Below, in pieces: positions 36,676 to 46,681 of a stretch of DNA of 49,588 bases; positions within the stretch are counted from its first letter, which is position 1, and each line of letters opens with the position of its first letter. Made by a program: the position numbers and the translations under genes. The notes below the pieces were generated by a model. That model saw nothing but the letters and a program-made list of their open reading frames with translations, did not search any database and was not told the DNA's origin. Origin of the DNA: Sporisorium sorghi (Eukaryota; Basidiomycota; Ustilaginomycetes; Ustilaginales; Ustilaginaceae); NCBI GenBank assembly GCA_023212695.1, contig JALCCG010000141.1, positions 6,982 through 56,569 of the forward strand. The letters run 5' to 3'.

Positions 36676-39600
36676 TCAGCGCACCACGGCTCGTCGCGCT
36701 CGACGTTTCTTGCGTCCCAGGCTCGACTCGTCCCTCGCCTCTCGCTCGCTGAGTCGGTTCCTCGAAGCTGATCGGTTTCGCTTGGCCCGCGTCGTCGCGA
36801 GCAGGCTTGCATCCGCCATGTCATTGTCCGCCGCGTTGTCACCCACGACAAGCCCCATCCCAAGCGTGATGTCCGAGTAGCCTGCCCGGATCTCGAGCGG
36901 TGACGCCGGTCTGCTGGCGGACAGGAACGAAGGACGTCGATGCGATCCACGTCGATCTCCTCGACGAGAGCCAGTGTGGTGATGATGGTGGTGGTGGTGG
37001 TGGTGGTGGCTGTGGCTGTGGCTCGGTCCACCATGCACATCGGGCAACGCCGTGTCGGGGATGGCCATGCCCAGCAGCACAGCAGGCACCAGCGTGATCA
37101 TGGCGACAATGCTCAGCATGCGCATCACCTCGACCCACGACTGGATGATCCCGTCGCGCTCGACCGATCCGATCGGATAGCTGAGCGCCTTTTGCAAGCT
37201 GCCGTATACCAGCTTGAGCTCGTCGGCGTCCATGTGCGGCAGGTGCGCCGCCAGCTTGGTCGGCAGATACGTCTGAAACATCCATCCTGCCGTCGCAGAC
37301 CCGATTGCTGCTCCAATCTCGGTCGTCAGCAGCTCCAACGCCGTCACGATCGCCACATCGGCGTGACGCACCGTCACCTGCACCGCCACCTGCATCGTAA
37401 TGGCAATCGATCCACCGCCAATGCCTTGCAACAGCTGGCACAGCACCAGCATAAACGTCGGGTCGTCCGCCGTTCGGTAACGCACCATCAGCGTCACTCC
37501 CACCAGCCGCACCACCAGGCCTATCATCAGCAGCACCTTGTACCTGCGCGTCATGGCCATAAGCGAGCCCACCACAATGCCCGTGATGGTCGACGTCACG
37601 TTCTGCGTTGTTGCAAAGTAGCCCGTCTTGGTCTGGTCCCACCCTTTGAGAATCTGCACAAAGCTCGACAGAAACGTCCACGAAATGTAGAAAGACGCAA
37701 AGTCGAGCACGCCAACCACGCACGTGCACACCACCGCGCTGTTGGTGAGGAACTGGTACGGCAGGATGGGCACCGACGCGTGCGTCTCCCACCATCCAAA
37801 CATCAAGAGCAGGCCCACGCCGCCCAGAACAAACGTCGTCATGGGTACCTCCGCCTGCTGCTCGCCGTGACCAGCCAGGGTCAGCGGCAACAGGATGAGC
37901 AACCAGCCTCCTGTGAACAGCAGCAGCCCGAACAGGTCGAGCTCGCGCGCCAATTGTCGCAGCGCCTGCCTCCACGGCTTGTCGGTCAGCGAGCTTCTCG
38001 TAGCGAGTCCCGCTCGCCGAGCTCGACGTTGACCCACCAGCAGCGTCAACAGCAGCGGTGTAGCGGCTATGGGTACAGCGACGGTCCAGATGGCAAAGCC
38101 GAATCGCCAGCCGCCATGACGCATGACCAGGTCGACCATGGGTCCTGCCACTGCAAAGTTGATCAGAAACGGCAGGTTGACGATGCCAATCACCAGGCCG
38201 CGCCATTTGGCCGTGGTGGTGTCGGCGATGATAATCGACTGAAGCACCTGAATGCCTGTGGTTCCCGCTGACTGTAGACAAATGCCGCCGATGAGCGATC
38301 GCAGCGAGGCCGTCGTCGCCACAATCGTGTAGCCGCAGACGTAGAAGACCAGAGACAGCACGTACGCCTGCGGACGCCCGACCACATCGGACAGCTTGGC
38401 GATCGGCGGCTTGGCGATGGCAAACACCATCTGCTGCACGATGGCAACCGTGCTGAAGGAGGCGAGCGCGCCGTATTCGCTGCAGGCAAAGTTGAGGTAG
38501 AGATAGCCCGTGTTCGAGTCGAGCGAGGTGACGTAGGCGACGCAGAAGATGGCCGAGTAGACGAGCAAGTAGAGCCCACGGCGTCGGCGCCAAAGCGCAC
38601 GCGGATCTTCCAGCCCTCGGTCGCGCTCCGTCGCCATGCCCTTGAGCAGCCGCTGGTCCTCAAAGTCGTCGTCGAAATCTTCCTCGACGTCGGGCACGTC
38701 ACGACGCAGCCGCTTGGCGTCTGGCCGCATGAGCGATGAGGGGCTCGTCCTTGCCATATCGTGCCAAGAGACGCGCGGTCGCTCTTCGTCGACCTGCAGA
38801 GAAGGTTTGCTCGCATTCGACGTCGACGACGCTTGGCGTGCTCCAGAATCAGTGCCGTTGCTGGCTTGAGACAGCTCAGCTGCCGCGTGTTTGGGCGAGT
38901 GCGCCTCATGCATTACAGCAGGCGATTTAGCTGGCTGTTCGTCTTCGAATGGCTGCTGAGGCAACGGACGAGGGTGAGGAGCGTCGGACTCGCGCTCTTG
39001 GGTTGATTGCTGCGTGATGCTGCTCGGCTCTTCTGGGATGGCGTACGCCTCGACTTCGACCAGCTGACGAGCCGGCTTTTGAGGATTCTGCTGTGGTGCG
39101 TCTTTGGCGGCTTCTTGGCTAGTCGATCTCGTCTCGCTGTCCGGCACGTTCTGATGAGACGAGCCAGCAGCGTCGGTGACGCGCGATTCTGCGATCGACG
39201 ATGGCAGGCTCAGAAAGTAAGACTTTGCGTCTTTCGTCGGCCTGCGCCTCACATTGTTGGATTCGAGATACGCCAGAGGAGAGCATAAGGGCGAGGTCAT
39301 GGTCGAGCTAGACGGAGATTTGGGTGGTAGGAACTGGTCGCTTGGTGGGAACTCGATGTAAAAGAGACCAGCACCGCATTTGCCGCCCGAGTGGTAGAGG
39401 TGATCCTCGAGCAATCGCAGGTTGCGCAGGTTTGCCTTGAAGAGGACGTCGAGCGCATCGCCAATGATGGGAATGACGCCGACCATGGCATCGATGACGA
39501 TGTTGAAGAGCATCCACAGCAGGGCCGTCCATGGCAGACCGAAGAGCGAGCACAGCACGATCTGGTAGAACCCCAGGATGAGGCCGACAGAATCACCGAT

Positions 39601-39960
39601 GCCCGGCACAATGCCGACGATGGAGTCGACGCCGATGTTGAAGGGCAGATGCGAGCCAAGAAGCGGAAGCGAGTCGAGATACCATGCGACGGTGCGGATG
39701 TGGTTATAGAGATGCTGCGCTTCTTTGTTGTCGCGCGGAGGATGAAGCAGAGGCCAGTAGCAGGGCTCGAACGGTTCGTGCGGAGCATTCCAACCCCGTA
39801 GAGTGCGTCTTGCTTCGTCTCGGTTTCGCCAATCGTGACAATCGAGCGTCTCCGCCGGCTCCACTTCGTCCAAGGTGGAACGCGGACGAGTGCTCTTATC
39901 GGCGGGAAAGGCGAATGAGACCAGCTTGGTCGCAGCCCACGTCAGCGGTGTCTGCAACAT
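36676..39960 (-). CDS. DUF4112 plus siderophore-type MFS transporter in one reading frame
   Basis: 1,094 aa from the first in-frame ATG (39960). Residues about 80-200 are a complete DUF4112 domain: HIRTVAWYLDSLPLLG, then IGVDSIVGIVPGIGDSVGL and IDAMVGVIPIIGDALDVLFKANLRNLRLLEDHL. A disordered linker of about 250 residues follows. From about 460 a 12-14-helix major facilitator begins (RRRGLYLLVYSAIFCVAYV). It has the SIT-family block DSNTGYLYLNFACSEYG, IAKLSDVVGRPQAY (loop 2-3 motif), FGFAIWTVAVP, and GIGGGSIAITMQ near the end. The family members Sit1/Mir import ferric siderophores; substrate here is unknown. The C-terminal tail carries a run of 11 His after SHSHS (about 980-998). No stop separates the two halves. 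It may be a true fusion, or two genes whose junction is hidden by an intron. Confidence 0.85.
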   Translation of the reverse strand: MLQTPLTWAATKLVSFAFPADKSTRPRSTLDEVEPAETLDCHDWRNRDEARRTLRGWNAPHEPFEPCYWPLLHPPRDNKEAQHLYNHIRTVAWYLDSLPLLGSHLPFNIGVDSIVGIVPGIGDSVGLILGFYQIVLCSLFGLPWTALLWMLFNIVIDAMVGVIPIIGDALDVLFKANLRNLRLLEDHLYHSGGKCGAGLFYIEFPPSDQFLPPKSPSSSTMTSPLCSPLAYLESNNVRRRPTKDAKSYFLSLPSSIAESRVTDAAGSSHQNVPDSETRSTSQEAAKDAPQQNPQKPARQLVEVEAYAIPEEPSSITQQSTQERESDAPHPRPLPQQPFEDEQPAKSPAVMHEAHSPKHAAAELSQASNGTDSGARQASSTSNASKPSLQVDEERPRVSWHDMARTSPSSLMRPDAKRLRRDVPDVEEDFDDDFEDQRLLKGMATERDRGLEDPRALWRRRRGLYLLVYSAIFCVAYVTSLDSNTGYLYLNFACSEYGALASFSTVAIVQQMVFAIAKPPIAKLSDVVGRPQAYVLSLVFYVCGYTIVATTASLRSLIGGICLQSAGTTGIQVLQSIIIADTTTAKWRGLVIGIVNLPFLINFAVAGPMVDLVMRHGGWRFGFAIWTVAVPIAATPLLLTLLVGQRRARRAGLATRSSLTDKPWRQALRQLARELDLFGLLLFTGGWLLILLPLTLAGHGEQQAEVPMTTFVLGGVGLLLMFGWWETHASVPILPYQFLTNSAVVCTCVVGVLDFASFYISWTFLSSFVQILKGWDQTKTGYFATTQNVTSTITGIVVGSLMAMTRRYKVLLMIGLVVRLVGVTLMVRYRTADDPTFMLVLCQLLQGIGGGSIAITMQVAVQVTVRHADVAIVTALELLTTEIGAAIGSATAGWMFQTYLPTKLAAHLPHMDADELKLVYGSLQKALSYPIGSVERDGIIQSWVEVMRMLSIVAMITLVPAVLLGMAIPDTALPDVHGGPSHSHSHHHHHHHHHHHTGSRRGDRRGSHRRPSFLSASRPASPLEIRAGYSDITLGMGLVVGDNAADNDMADASLLATTRAKRNRSASRNRLSEREARDESSLGRKKRRARRAVVR

Positions 39961-40628
39961 GGCGGCAGCGGCTTGAAGCTGTGCCGGCCTGCGTGAGCCA
40001 ACGGGCTGCAGCGAGTGACCGTGCTCACTACGATGCTGTCGAGGTTTATTTGGAGGGCCGCTCTGTTTCGAAGATCGTGCATCGAGTCGAATGGCGATGT
40101 TCAATGGCGGCCCAAGGCGGAGACTCGGTCGTTATTTATGCGAATCGCATCTTCCTGACCAGCTGCGCTCTCTCCGCAGCAGACCTAAAGTGCCCCGAGC
40201 TGTTAGATGAGAGAAAAGAGAAGGCGAGTGACGAGGGTGAAGAGATTGGCTGAGCCGTTGAGCAGACGAGCGAGTGGGTCAAAGCAAAGACAACGATGTG
40301 ATGCTCTCGACTCGGAAAGTGCCTCAATGTGGAGATTCCGAGTCCGAGCTTCGGCTTGCCCGACGAAGAGAAAGGACCCGACCGCTTTCAGCCCCCCCCC
40401 AAAAAAATCACACACAAAAAAGAGGCAGCAAAAATGCAGCCTTAAATTCGAACGTCGTCGAGCACAGACCTGCTTTTGGGCCCCTTTTGGCGTCGGCTCC
40501 TCCTTTGCTGAACTCTTCCTTTCCCTCTTCTTCTGTGTTGGATCCACCGACCGAGCAGCAACCCACCGGCTGAGCCATGACCGCGATGGCTTCTGACGCT
40601 AAATGAAAGTCGACTCGCAGCAGCCAAG
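39961..40628. promoter_or_regulatory. Divergent promoter, DUF4112-MFS gene / Zn2Cys6 factor
   Basis: 668 bp between divergent start codons. It has a 9-base C run and adjacent A run at about 40392-40408 and several short A-rich blocks. I see no HGATAR (GATA-factor) site. This arrangement, a zinc-cluster factor head-to-head with a transporter, is common for local regulators in fungi, so shared control is plausible but not shown. Confidence 0.5.
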
Positions 40629-42932
40629 ATGCCCCGAGCGCCTTCTTCGCGGCGGCAACAAGCGACACAGGCCGTCGGAGCTGCTCCGTCGAATGCGTCG
40701 TCGACGGCCAGGTCGATTTACTCCTGCGAGCCATGTAGGAGAAGGAAGGTCAAATGCGATCGCAGTCTCAACTGTCGCAACTGCGTGAGGAGAGGCGAGA
40801 CGTGCGTGTGGCGTCAATCACCACCCTTATCATCCGCCGATGGACCGCAGTCGGAGCCAGCCGAAAATGGCGCATCCCTTGCCACTCGTGTGGCCTATCT
40901 CGAGCAACTGATCCACAGTGCAGGACTGGACGCTGCAAGAGCTACAGAGCAGCATTCTTCCGCTGACATTACAGCGCGACCTCGCTCTTTGCCCTTCTCA
41001 TCGGCAGTGCCGCCCGTCACACTGGCCATTTCGGATCTGGTTGAGCCTTGCATCGATTCTCCCAACGTCGAGGTGAACCTGCACGATCGATTCGACCATC
41101 AGATTCTCACGGCAACAGTCAACGGCGCTGCCTCCGACTCATGTGTCGCGCGTGCTCAGCCTCTGTTGCAGATGCTTCCACCACGCCACCGCTGCGATGC
41201 GCTCGTCGACATGTATTTCGAGACGCTCGAATGGATTCACCATCCCGTTCATGTGCCCTCATTCAACCACTGGTATCGGCAGCTGTGGAAGCATGGCTTG
41301 GTCACTCGTCATTGCGTGCAGCAGCTGGCCCTTCTATTCTCCATGCTTTGCCTTGCGGTTCACTTTGGACTCGACGACGACGACGACGACGATGATGCCA
41401 ACGACCACGAGACAATTTCGCGCGATGCGGATGCGCAGGACCGCCTCTTCTATCAAGCAAGCTATGATGCTCTCGTTGCGTCCGCATACCTCGGACATCA
41501 CAGCCTGACCGTCATTCAGACGCTCATCTTACAGGGTCTCTACCTCAACAACACCGGGCAGACCACCACGCACCATGCCAACCTTGGCCTGGCCATTCGC
41601 ATCGCCAACACGATGGGCCTTTCGTCACTCGATGCTGACCACACTCAAGATAAGGCGCTGACAGCTATGTCTGCATCAAGTTCGCCACGTAGCCAGCTCG
41701 AGGCCGAGATGGGCCGTCGCATCTATTGGAGCCTCGTCTGCCAAGACTGCTACACCGCCTCGTCGTGCAACTTTACCTACAGCATACAGCCCAATCAGAT
41801 CAAGACGCGCGTCTTCTCCAATCTGCGCGATGACATGCTCGTCGAAGAGCACACAAGCAGCGACAGAAGTAGGGAGGCTGCGGCCGATCAGCGCGCACAG
41901 CCCTCACAAGGTCTGCCAGACTCGACGCCAACTACATCCAGCTACCACATCGCCAAGATCCCCTTTGCCCTCACAGCTCGTAAGACTGTCGACATGCATA
42001 ACGAGGGCACGCTCACTTACGCAGCTGTCCTGCAGCTCGAGCAGGAGAACTGGCATCATTTCCATGGTCTCCCGGACTTTCTCCGCCTCGACAAGCCAGA
42101 GCAAGAGGGTGGAAATGCTAGCCAACTCTTGGGCTGGGGACGTGGTCACACCCGGCGATGGAATCCGAGTCGCATGTATCGGCAGCAGATGCAGTGGCAG
42201 CGACTCTTTCTTGGCATCACGCTTCACAATCGCATCTTGAGGCTGCACAGGCCCTACCTCACTCGAGCCTACAGCAATCCTGCTTTTGCAGCCTCGAAGC
42301 ATTCTGCTCTCGCCTCTGCACGCCACCTGCTCTCTTTAGCCGATCACGGCCGCAAGATCGCCTTTCCCGGATTGAGATGGTGGGTGGTCCTCGTTCACAT
42401 TTTCACGGCTGCCATCGCGCTGTGCATCGACTTGCACTTCACAAACGTGTATGCAGCAGATGTCACTGAGGACGTGCAAGCGAACCAGGCGGAAAACTTC
42501 CGACTCATTCATCTATCCATCGACATTCTCAAAGCAGCTTCGGCGCGCAGCAAGGCTGCCAGCAGAGCGCTACAGATCGTCACGACCATGTTCGAGCAGG
42601 CTCAAATCTTGCCGGACAGTAGGCCAAGCAAGAGGATAAAGAGGCGTTCCAGACAAGACCTGGAGGCAAGCAGAAGCGTGCACCTCGATCACTTTTCCTC
42701 GAGTTCGCCTGCTAGCACCCTCAGTGGGGACGGTCTCGGACCGACCTCGATGCACGCGAATGCGAACAATGCGGCGCCCGCCACAGGCAGCTTCGAGACC
42801 TGGCTCGGTTCGGATTGGTCCTCACTGCTCGACGTAAACGCTTCTGCATCGCTCACTCCTGTCACCACGGACGTGCTCACCGCAGATCTTCTTCAGGCGA
42901 TCAATGCTTTCGTGTCTTCAGACGGTACGTGA
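40629..42932 (+). CDS. Zn(II)2Cys6 transcription factor
   Basis: Single-exon, 767 aa. The N-terminal zinc binuclear cluster has Cys at 33, 36, 43, 49, 52 and 59 (CX2CX6CX5CX2CX6C), inside YSCEPCRRRKVKCDRSLNC, which binds CGG-type half sites. The middle region contains an acidic DDDDDDDD run near 250 and a fungal-specific transcription factor domain: VDMYFETLEWIHHPVHVPSF, then IRIANTMGLSSLDAD and RRIYWSLVCQDCY (the last is a family hallmark), and the RLHRPYLTRAY block. The C-terminus is Ser/Thr/Ala-rich and may activate. It is divergent from the DUF4112-MFS gene and ends 72 bp from the convergent arylsulfotransferase-like gene, so either could be a target (inference). Confidence 0.93.
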   Translation: MPRAPSSRRQQATQAVGAAPSNASSTARSIYSCEPCRRRKVKCDRSLNCRNCVRRGETCVWRQSPPLSSADGPQSEPAENGASLATRVAYLEQLIHSAGLDAARATEQHSSADITARPRSLPFSSAVPPVTLAISDLVEPCIDSPNVEVNLHDRFDHQILTATVNGAASDSCVARAQPLLQMLPPRHRCDALVDMYFETLEWIHHPVHVPSFNHWYRQLWKHGLVTRHCVQQLALLFSMLCLAVHFGLDDDDDDDDANDHETISRDADAQDRLFYQASYDALVASAYLGHHSLTVIQTLILQGLYLNNTGQTTTHHANLGLAIRIANTMGLSSLDADHTQDKALTAMSASSSPRSQLEAEMGRRIYWSLVCQDCYTASSCNFTYSIQPNQIKTRVFSNLRDDMLVEEHTSSDRSREAAADQRAQPSQGLPDSTPTTSSYHIAKIPFALTARKTVDMHNEGTLTYAAVLQLEQENWHHFHGLPDFLRLDKPEQEGGNASQLLGWGRGHTRRWNPSRMYRQQMQWQRLFLGITLHNRILRLHRPYLTRAYSNPAFAASKHSALASARHLLSLADHGRKIAFPGLRWWVVLVHIFTAAIALCIDLHFTNVYAADVTEDVQANQAENFRLIHLSIDILKAASARSKAASRALQIVTTMFEQAQILPDSRPSKRIKRRSRQDLEASRSVHLDHFSSSSPASTLSGDGLGPTSMHANANNAAPATGSFETWLGSDWSSLLDVNASASLTPVTTDVLTADLLQAINAFVSSDGT

Positions 42933-43004
42933 TCGACAAAGACGGCGACCGGGCACCAAGGTTACCTGGAGAGACACAAACATAAAAATCGGTCTATCCC
43001 CGAT

Positions 43005-44278
43005 TTACTTGCCCTGCAACCAAGGGAAGAGCTCCGGAGGATATTTGTAGGCGCGGAACAGGGCGTTGGACTCGGCGGGAAAGACGCGCGCCACGTGCTC
43101 CTCGTCGTACTTGGCAAAGTGCGGGTTGATCCACTCCCAGCAGACGTTGTCTTCATCGTCGATCTCGACGATGCGGCCGAACGCACTCTCGGTCAAGAGC
43201 GTGTTTCCTCGTCCGTGCGCGTCGCCGGCGCCGGCAGGCAAGGCAAGACGCTGTGCTCCGCCCATGAACGGCGTGTAGAATCTCTCCTTGGAAGGATCCG
43301 TCCACTGCCAAACAATCTTCTTTGACGACCTATCGACTTCGAGCGCGCGACTGTATTGGAACGACTCGCCGTAGCGGAAAGCGCCGTTGTCAAAGATCAA
43401 GATGTTGCCGCTGCCCGGCAGCTCGTTGGCGCAATGCTGTTGTGCGACCACTTTCGAGTCGAGGTGCCACAGGATCGAGCCGTCCTTGCGAGAAATGATG
43501 ATCACGGCCGAAACGGATCGCAGCGATGCGAGAATGTTGCCGTCCGACATGGGCTGGACCGCATTGATCAACGGCCAATGCTCGCGTGGGTAGGGGCTTT
43601 GCAGCGGGAAGGTGGCCCGATCGAGATGCTGCGAGGCTTTCCACTCGAAGATCGTCTGGCCGCTGGCGTCGACCTCTTTGATGACGTCGGCATAGACGGC
43701 TCCGTCGGGAGCTTCGGTGCCGGGATGTCCTCCTTGCACCTCGAGCGAGTCTTGTGCGTTGAGCTTCTCCAGCGTGGTGTAGAGGATCCTGCCAGATCCG
43801 TCGCCGTAGTGGTAGGCATCGTGGTGCTGCAGCAGATCGCGGTGTTGTCGCACGATCTCGCTGCTGGCCGGTTCCACTTCGCTCATGATGCCTCCTCCGT
43901 ACTTGTTGAAGAACCAAAACGGTCGTGGCGTGTCAGGATCGATGCTGTTGACGGCCAGCTTTCCATTTGGCAAAAGACGAGCGTGTCGGCCATTGCGCCA
44001 TGGAAAGGTCCATGTGTGCGCTGTTTCGCCTTGGGTGTCGATGAGGTGGACCTGTTGGCAATGACGATACTAGATGTCAGTGACAAGCTGCTAGGCGCAG
44101 TCAACATGGATGGGTCCGAACGTACCTGCTTGCTCGTGAGCGGCGCTATGAGCACATAGCCCGGCGAGACTTTGTCTGGATCAGAAGCGATCAGGCCGAC
44201 GCCTCTGCGACGGATCGAATTTTGATCGACCTTGGACGGCTTGGCGAGCGACTTTGTCTGGTCGACTTTGGAAGGCAT
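43005..44278 (-). CDS. Arylsulfotransferase-like protein (ASST family), two exons
   Basis: Exon 1 is 44278-44126 (51 codons, ATG at 44278). An intron at 44125-44052 (74 nt) has GTACGT as donor and AACAG as acceptor. Exon 2 runs 44051-43005. The product is 399 aa. The splice restores the family's N-terminal block: SPGYVLIAPLTSKQ joins VHLIDTQGETAHTWTFPW and NGRHARLLPNGKLAV. Then come HHDAYHYGDGSGRILY, INAVQPMSDGNILASLRSVSA, LIFDNGAFRYGESFQYSRA and VVWQW-like IVWQWTDPSKERFYTPFMGGAQRL, all typical of the fungal arylsulfotransferase-type beta-propeller (Arylsulfotran_2). No signal peptide is present (N-terminus MPSKVDQTKSLAKPSKVDQ, with a duplicated PSKVDQ), although many relatives are secreted. 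Catalytic sulfotransfer is untested for most fungal members. Divergent from the downstream ACS transporter. Confidence 0.85.
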
Positions 44279-45119
44279 GACAGATGAACTTGTCTCTATC
44301 GAGAGTGGATTGATGTGCTTTCGGAATGGATGACTGTGGCCAGGCTGAGATATTTATGTGTCGAGACAACGCTCTCTTCGCACTCCTTCATCTACTCCTC
44401 TGATTCACATTGTGTCCACGCAGAAGATGAGAGCATTAGTCGATCAAGTTGCGCAATATCAGCGCCATCTGACGCTTGCGAGCTACCTGTACGGTCTGTG
44501 TAAGTAGTGAGAGAGACGTCTGAAAGATAAGCAAGTGAGAAGAATGGGGGAAGAGGGTCTTCCATGCCGTTGGGGTGGCGCATAAAAACGACAGCTCGGT
44601 GCACCGAGCTCAAATCCGAGAAGTCTGTTGCCCCCACGCCGTCATTGCCACGTGGGAAAGAGCGATTCGGACAAAGCTCGGAGATCCGAGCTCGCTGGTC
44701 TCCGCAGCGGGGAGGGCAACAGAAGATAAAACACGTCTTATCTACGCTTATCACGCAATCATGGTTCCCTTCTCGCTGCTTTGCCCCGTACAACGAGGCG
44801 CTGAGCGGGACTCTCACGACTTGATAGCCTACGACCATCTTCATGACACGATTCGAAGCGCAGCTCGGGCTGCCGTGCCCTCCTATCTACGAGCGCATGT
44901 ATTGTCGGAAGGCATGGCTCTCCTCAATGCTGTCGTGATACTTGGTGCCTGCAGGAACACTCCAGATATGATCACGTCACTCAGTACGACTGCTGCAGGT
45001 ACAAATACGAGCAGATCTAGCAGCTTCAAGGCCGTCCCAATTCAGTCACCCATCCACACCGCAGCACCTTGTCTTCACATCATCGCCACCAACAACGCTG
45101 ACCTCAGCCTACATCAAGC
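44279..45119. promoter_or_regulatory. Divergent promoter with GATA-factor site cluster
   Basis: 841 bp between the arylsulfotransferase-like gene (minus) and the ACS-family transporter (plus). Three HGATAR sites fall within 30 bp: AGATAA at 44724-44729, CTTATCT at 44737-44743 and CTTATCA at 44747-44753, the last two in reverse orientation. They lie about 370-395 bp from the transporter start. Fungal GATA factors control nitrogen catabolism or iron uptake; smuts have Urbs1 for iron and a Nit2-type factor for nitrogen. No gene is seen. Confidence 0.6.
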
Positions 45120-46681
45120 ATGAGCGAACACGACAGCAAGTACACCGAGGACAAACCTTCGGTCCTGCTGACCGACGAACAGACCCAAGAGCCTCTCAGC
45201 ATGGTCGAGGAACAGCTTGCCAAACAAGCCCGAAAGCGGATCGACTTCCTTGTCGTGCCGTGTCTCATCCTCATGTTTGTCTTCCTGCAGTTCGATCGAA
45301 CCAGTCTGGGCAATGCGCTGACCGACAACTTCGCCAAGGCCGCCCACATCAAGCAGAAGGACATCAACACCGGGCAGACACTCTTCACGCTCGGCATGGT
45401 GCTGTTCGAAATCCCATCCAACATCGTCATCAAGCGCTTTGGAGCGCATCGCTGGCTACCCATCCTCATGTTTGCGTGGGGGATCGTGACTTTCTCGCAG
45501 ATGTTCATCAAGTCTCGCCCGGCTTTCTTTGCGACTCGGTTCCTGCTCGCTTCGTTTGAGGCTGGATTCATTCCTGGCGCTGCTTTCTATCTCGGCCAGT
45601 TTTATACAAGGAAGGAGATGGCGCTGCGATATGCGCTCTTGTGGGCGAGCAACTCGATCGCGGGTGCGCTGGCTGGTGTGCTTGCTTTGGGCCTGCTCAG
45701 TCTGAAAGGACGAGGCGGTTTGCATGGGTGGCAGTGGCTCTGGCTCATCGAAGGCGTGCTCACCTGCGCTGTTGCTGTTGTAGCGTCACTGCATTTGCCG
45801 GCATCCGCTGATGGAGCCACTCGTCACCGTCTCTTTGGAAGCAGATTTGCCATTCTCAAACAGGAACAGGCGGCAGCGCTCAACAGCCGCGTCATCTTGG
45901 AGGATAGCAGCAAAGCTCAACAAAGTCGTCGAGTCGCAGCAAGGGACTTTGACGTCTTTCGCACCTGGAACATCTGGGGCCACTGTGCGATGGCGTTCCT
46001 CTCGTCGATCATGTTCACGCCCGTCAACACCTATGCGCCTTCCATCATCAAGAGCCTTGGATACAAAGGCTATTCTGCCAACGGCATGAACAGCGTCGGC
46101 TCCTGCCTCAACCTCGTCATCTCGCTTTCTTTGGCATGGAACTCGGACCGAACCAAGGAGCGCGGGTTGCACGTTACGTCGGGCTTTTTGGTGTCGGCAG
46201 CAGGCCTGCTGTGGCTTGCATTGCCTCCCAATGGGACCAAGCCGGGTGTGCTGTACGCAGCCATCGTGCTTCTGCAAGGTGGCATGGGCTCTGTGCAAGG
46301 TATCAATGCTGTAAGTCGATCGCGGCAGCGAGTCAACGCTGACAAGTGCTCTATCGCCGAAGTATTGCAGACGAACTGATCCGTCTCCTCTTCACCTCAC
46401 AGGCATGGCTATCACAGCACATCAAGGATCGTCAACGCCCGCTGGGCTTGGCCGCCTACGTGATGTCCATCCAACTAGCATCGTTTGTCGGGTCGAACCT
46501 CTTCACTGCCGCAGACGCCCCGAGGTACCGCAAGGCTCTGCTTGTGTGCGCGGGCTGCGTGCTCTCAGCGGCTGTGCTTTGCCTTGTTTGGAAGATTCTG
46601 TATCGCTACGTTGGAGGTCGTGACGGCGAGGATCGAGAGGATGTCGCCACGGCGAGTGCGGAGGATGTCAAAGTGGTCTAG
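45120..46681 (+). CDS. MFS transporter, allantoate/ACS (Dal5-like) family, two exons
   Basis: Exon 1 is 45120-46310 (397 codons). An intron at 46311-46402 (92 nt) has GTAAGT as donor and CTCACAG as acceptor, phase 0. Exon 2 is 46403-46681, and the product is 489 aa, typical for the family. Splicing joins GSVQGINA to AWLSQHIKDRQRPLGLAAYVMS without gap. Features: a short acidic cytosolic N-terminus, first helix VVPCLILMFVFLQFDRTSLGNA, motif IKRFGAHRWLP in the 2-3 loop, RFLLASFEAGFIPG in helix 4-5, WQWLWLIEGVLT in helix 6 and a cytosolic central loop. Dal5/Tna1-type ACS symporters import allantoate, nicotinate, small peptides or sulfonates; the substrate here is not resolved. Its GATA cluster promoter supports nutrient control. 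A second start is not needed. Confidence 0.88.

Noticed and set aside
40104..40104. Start of the DUF4112-MFS gene at 40104
   Set aside because: The codon there is TTG; the first ATG in the frame is at 39960, and DUF4112 begins well after it.
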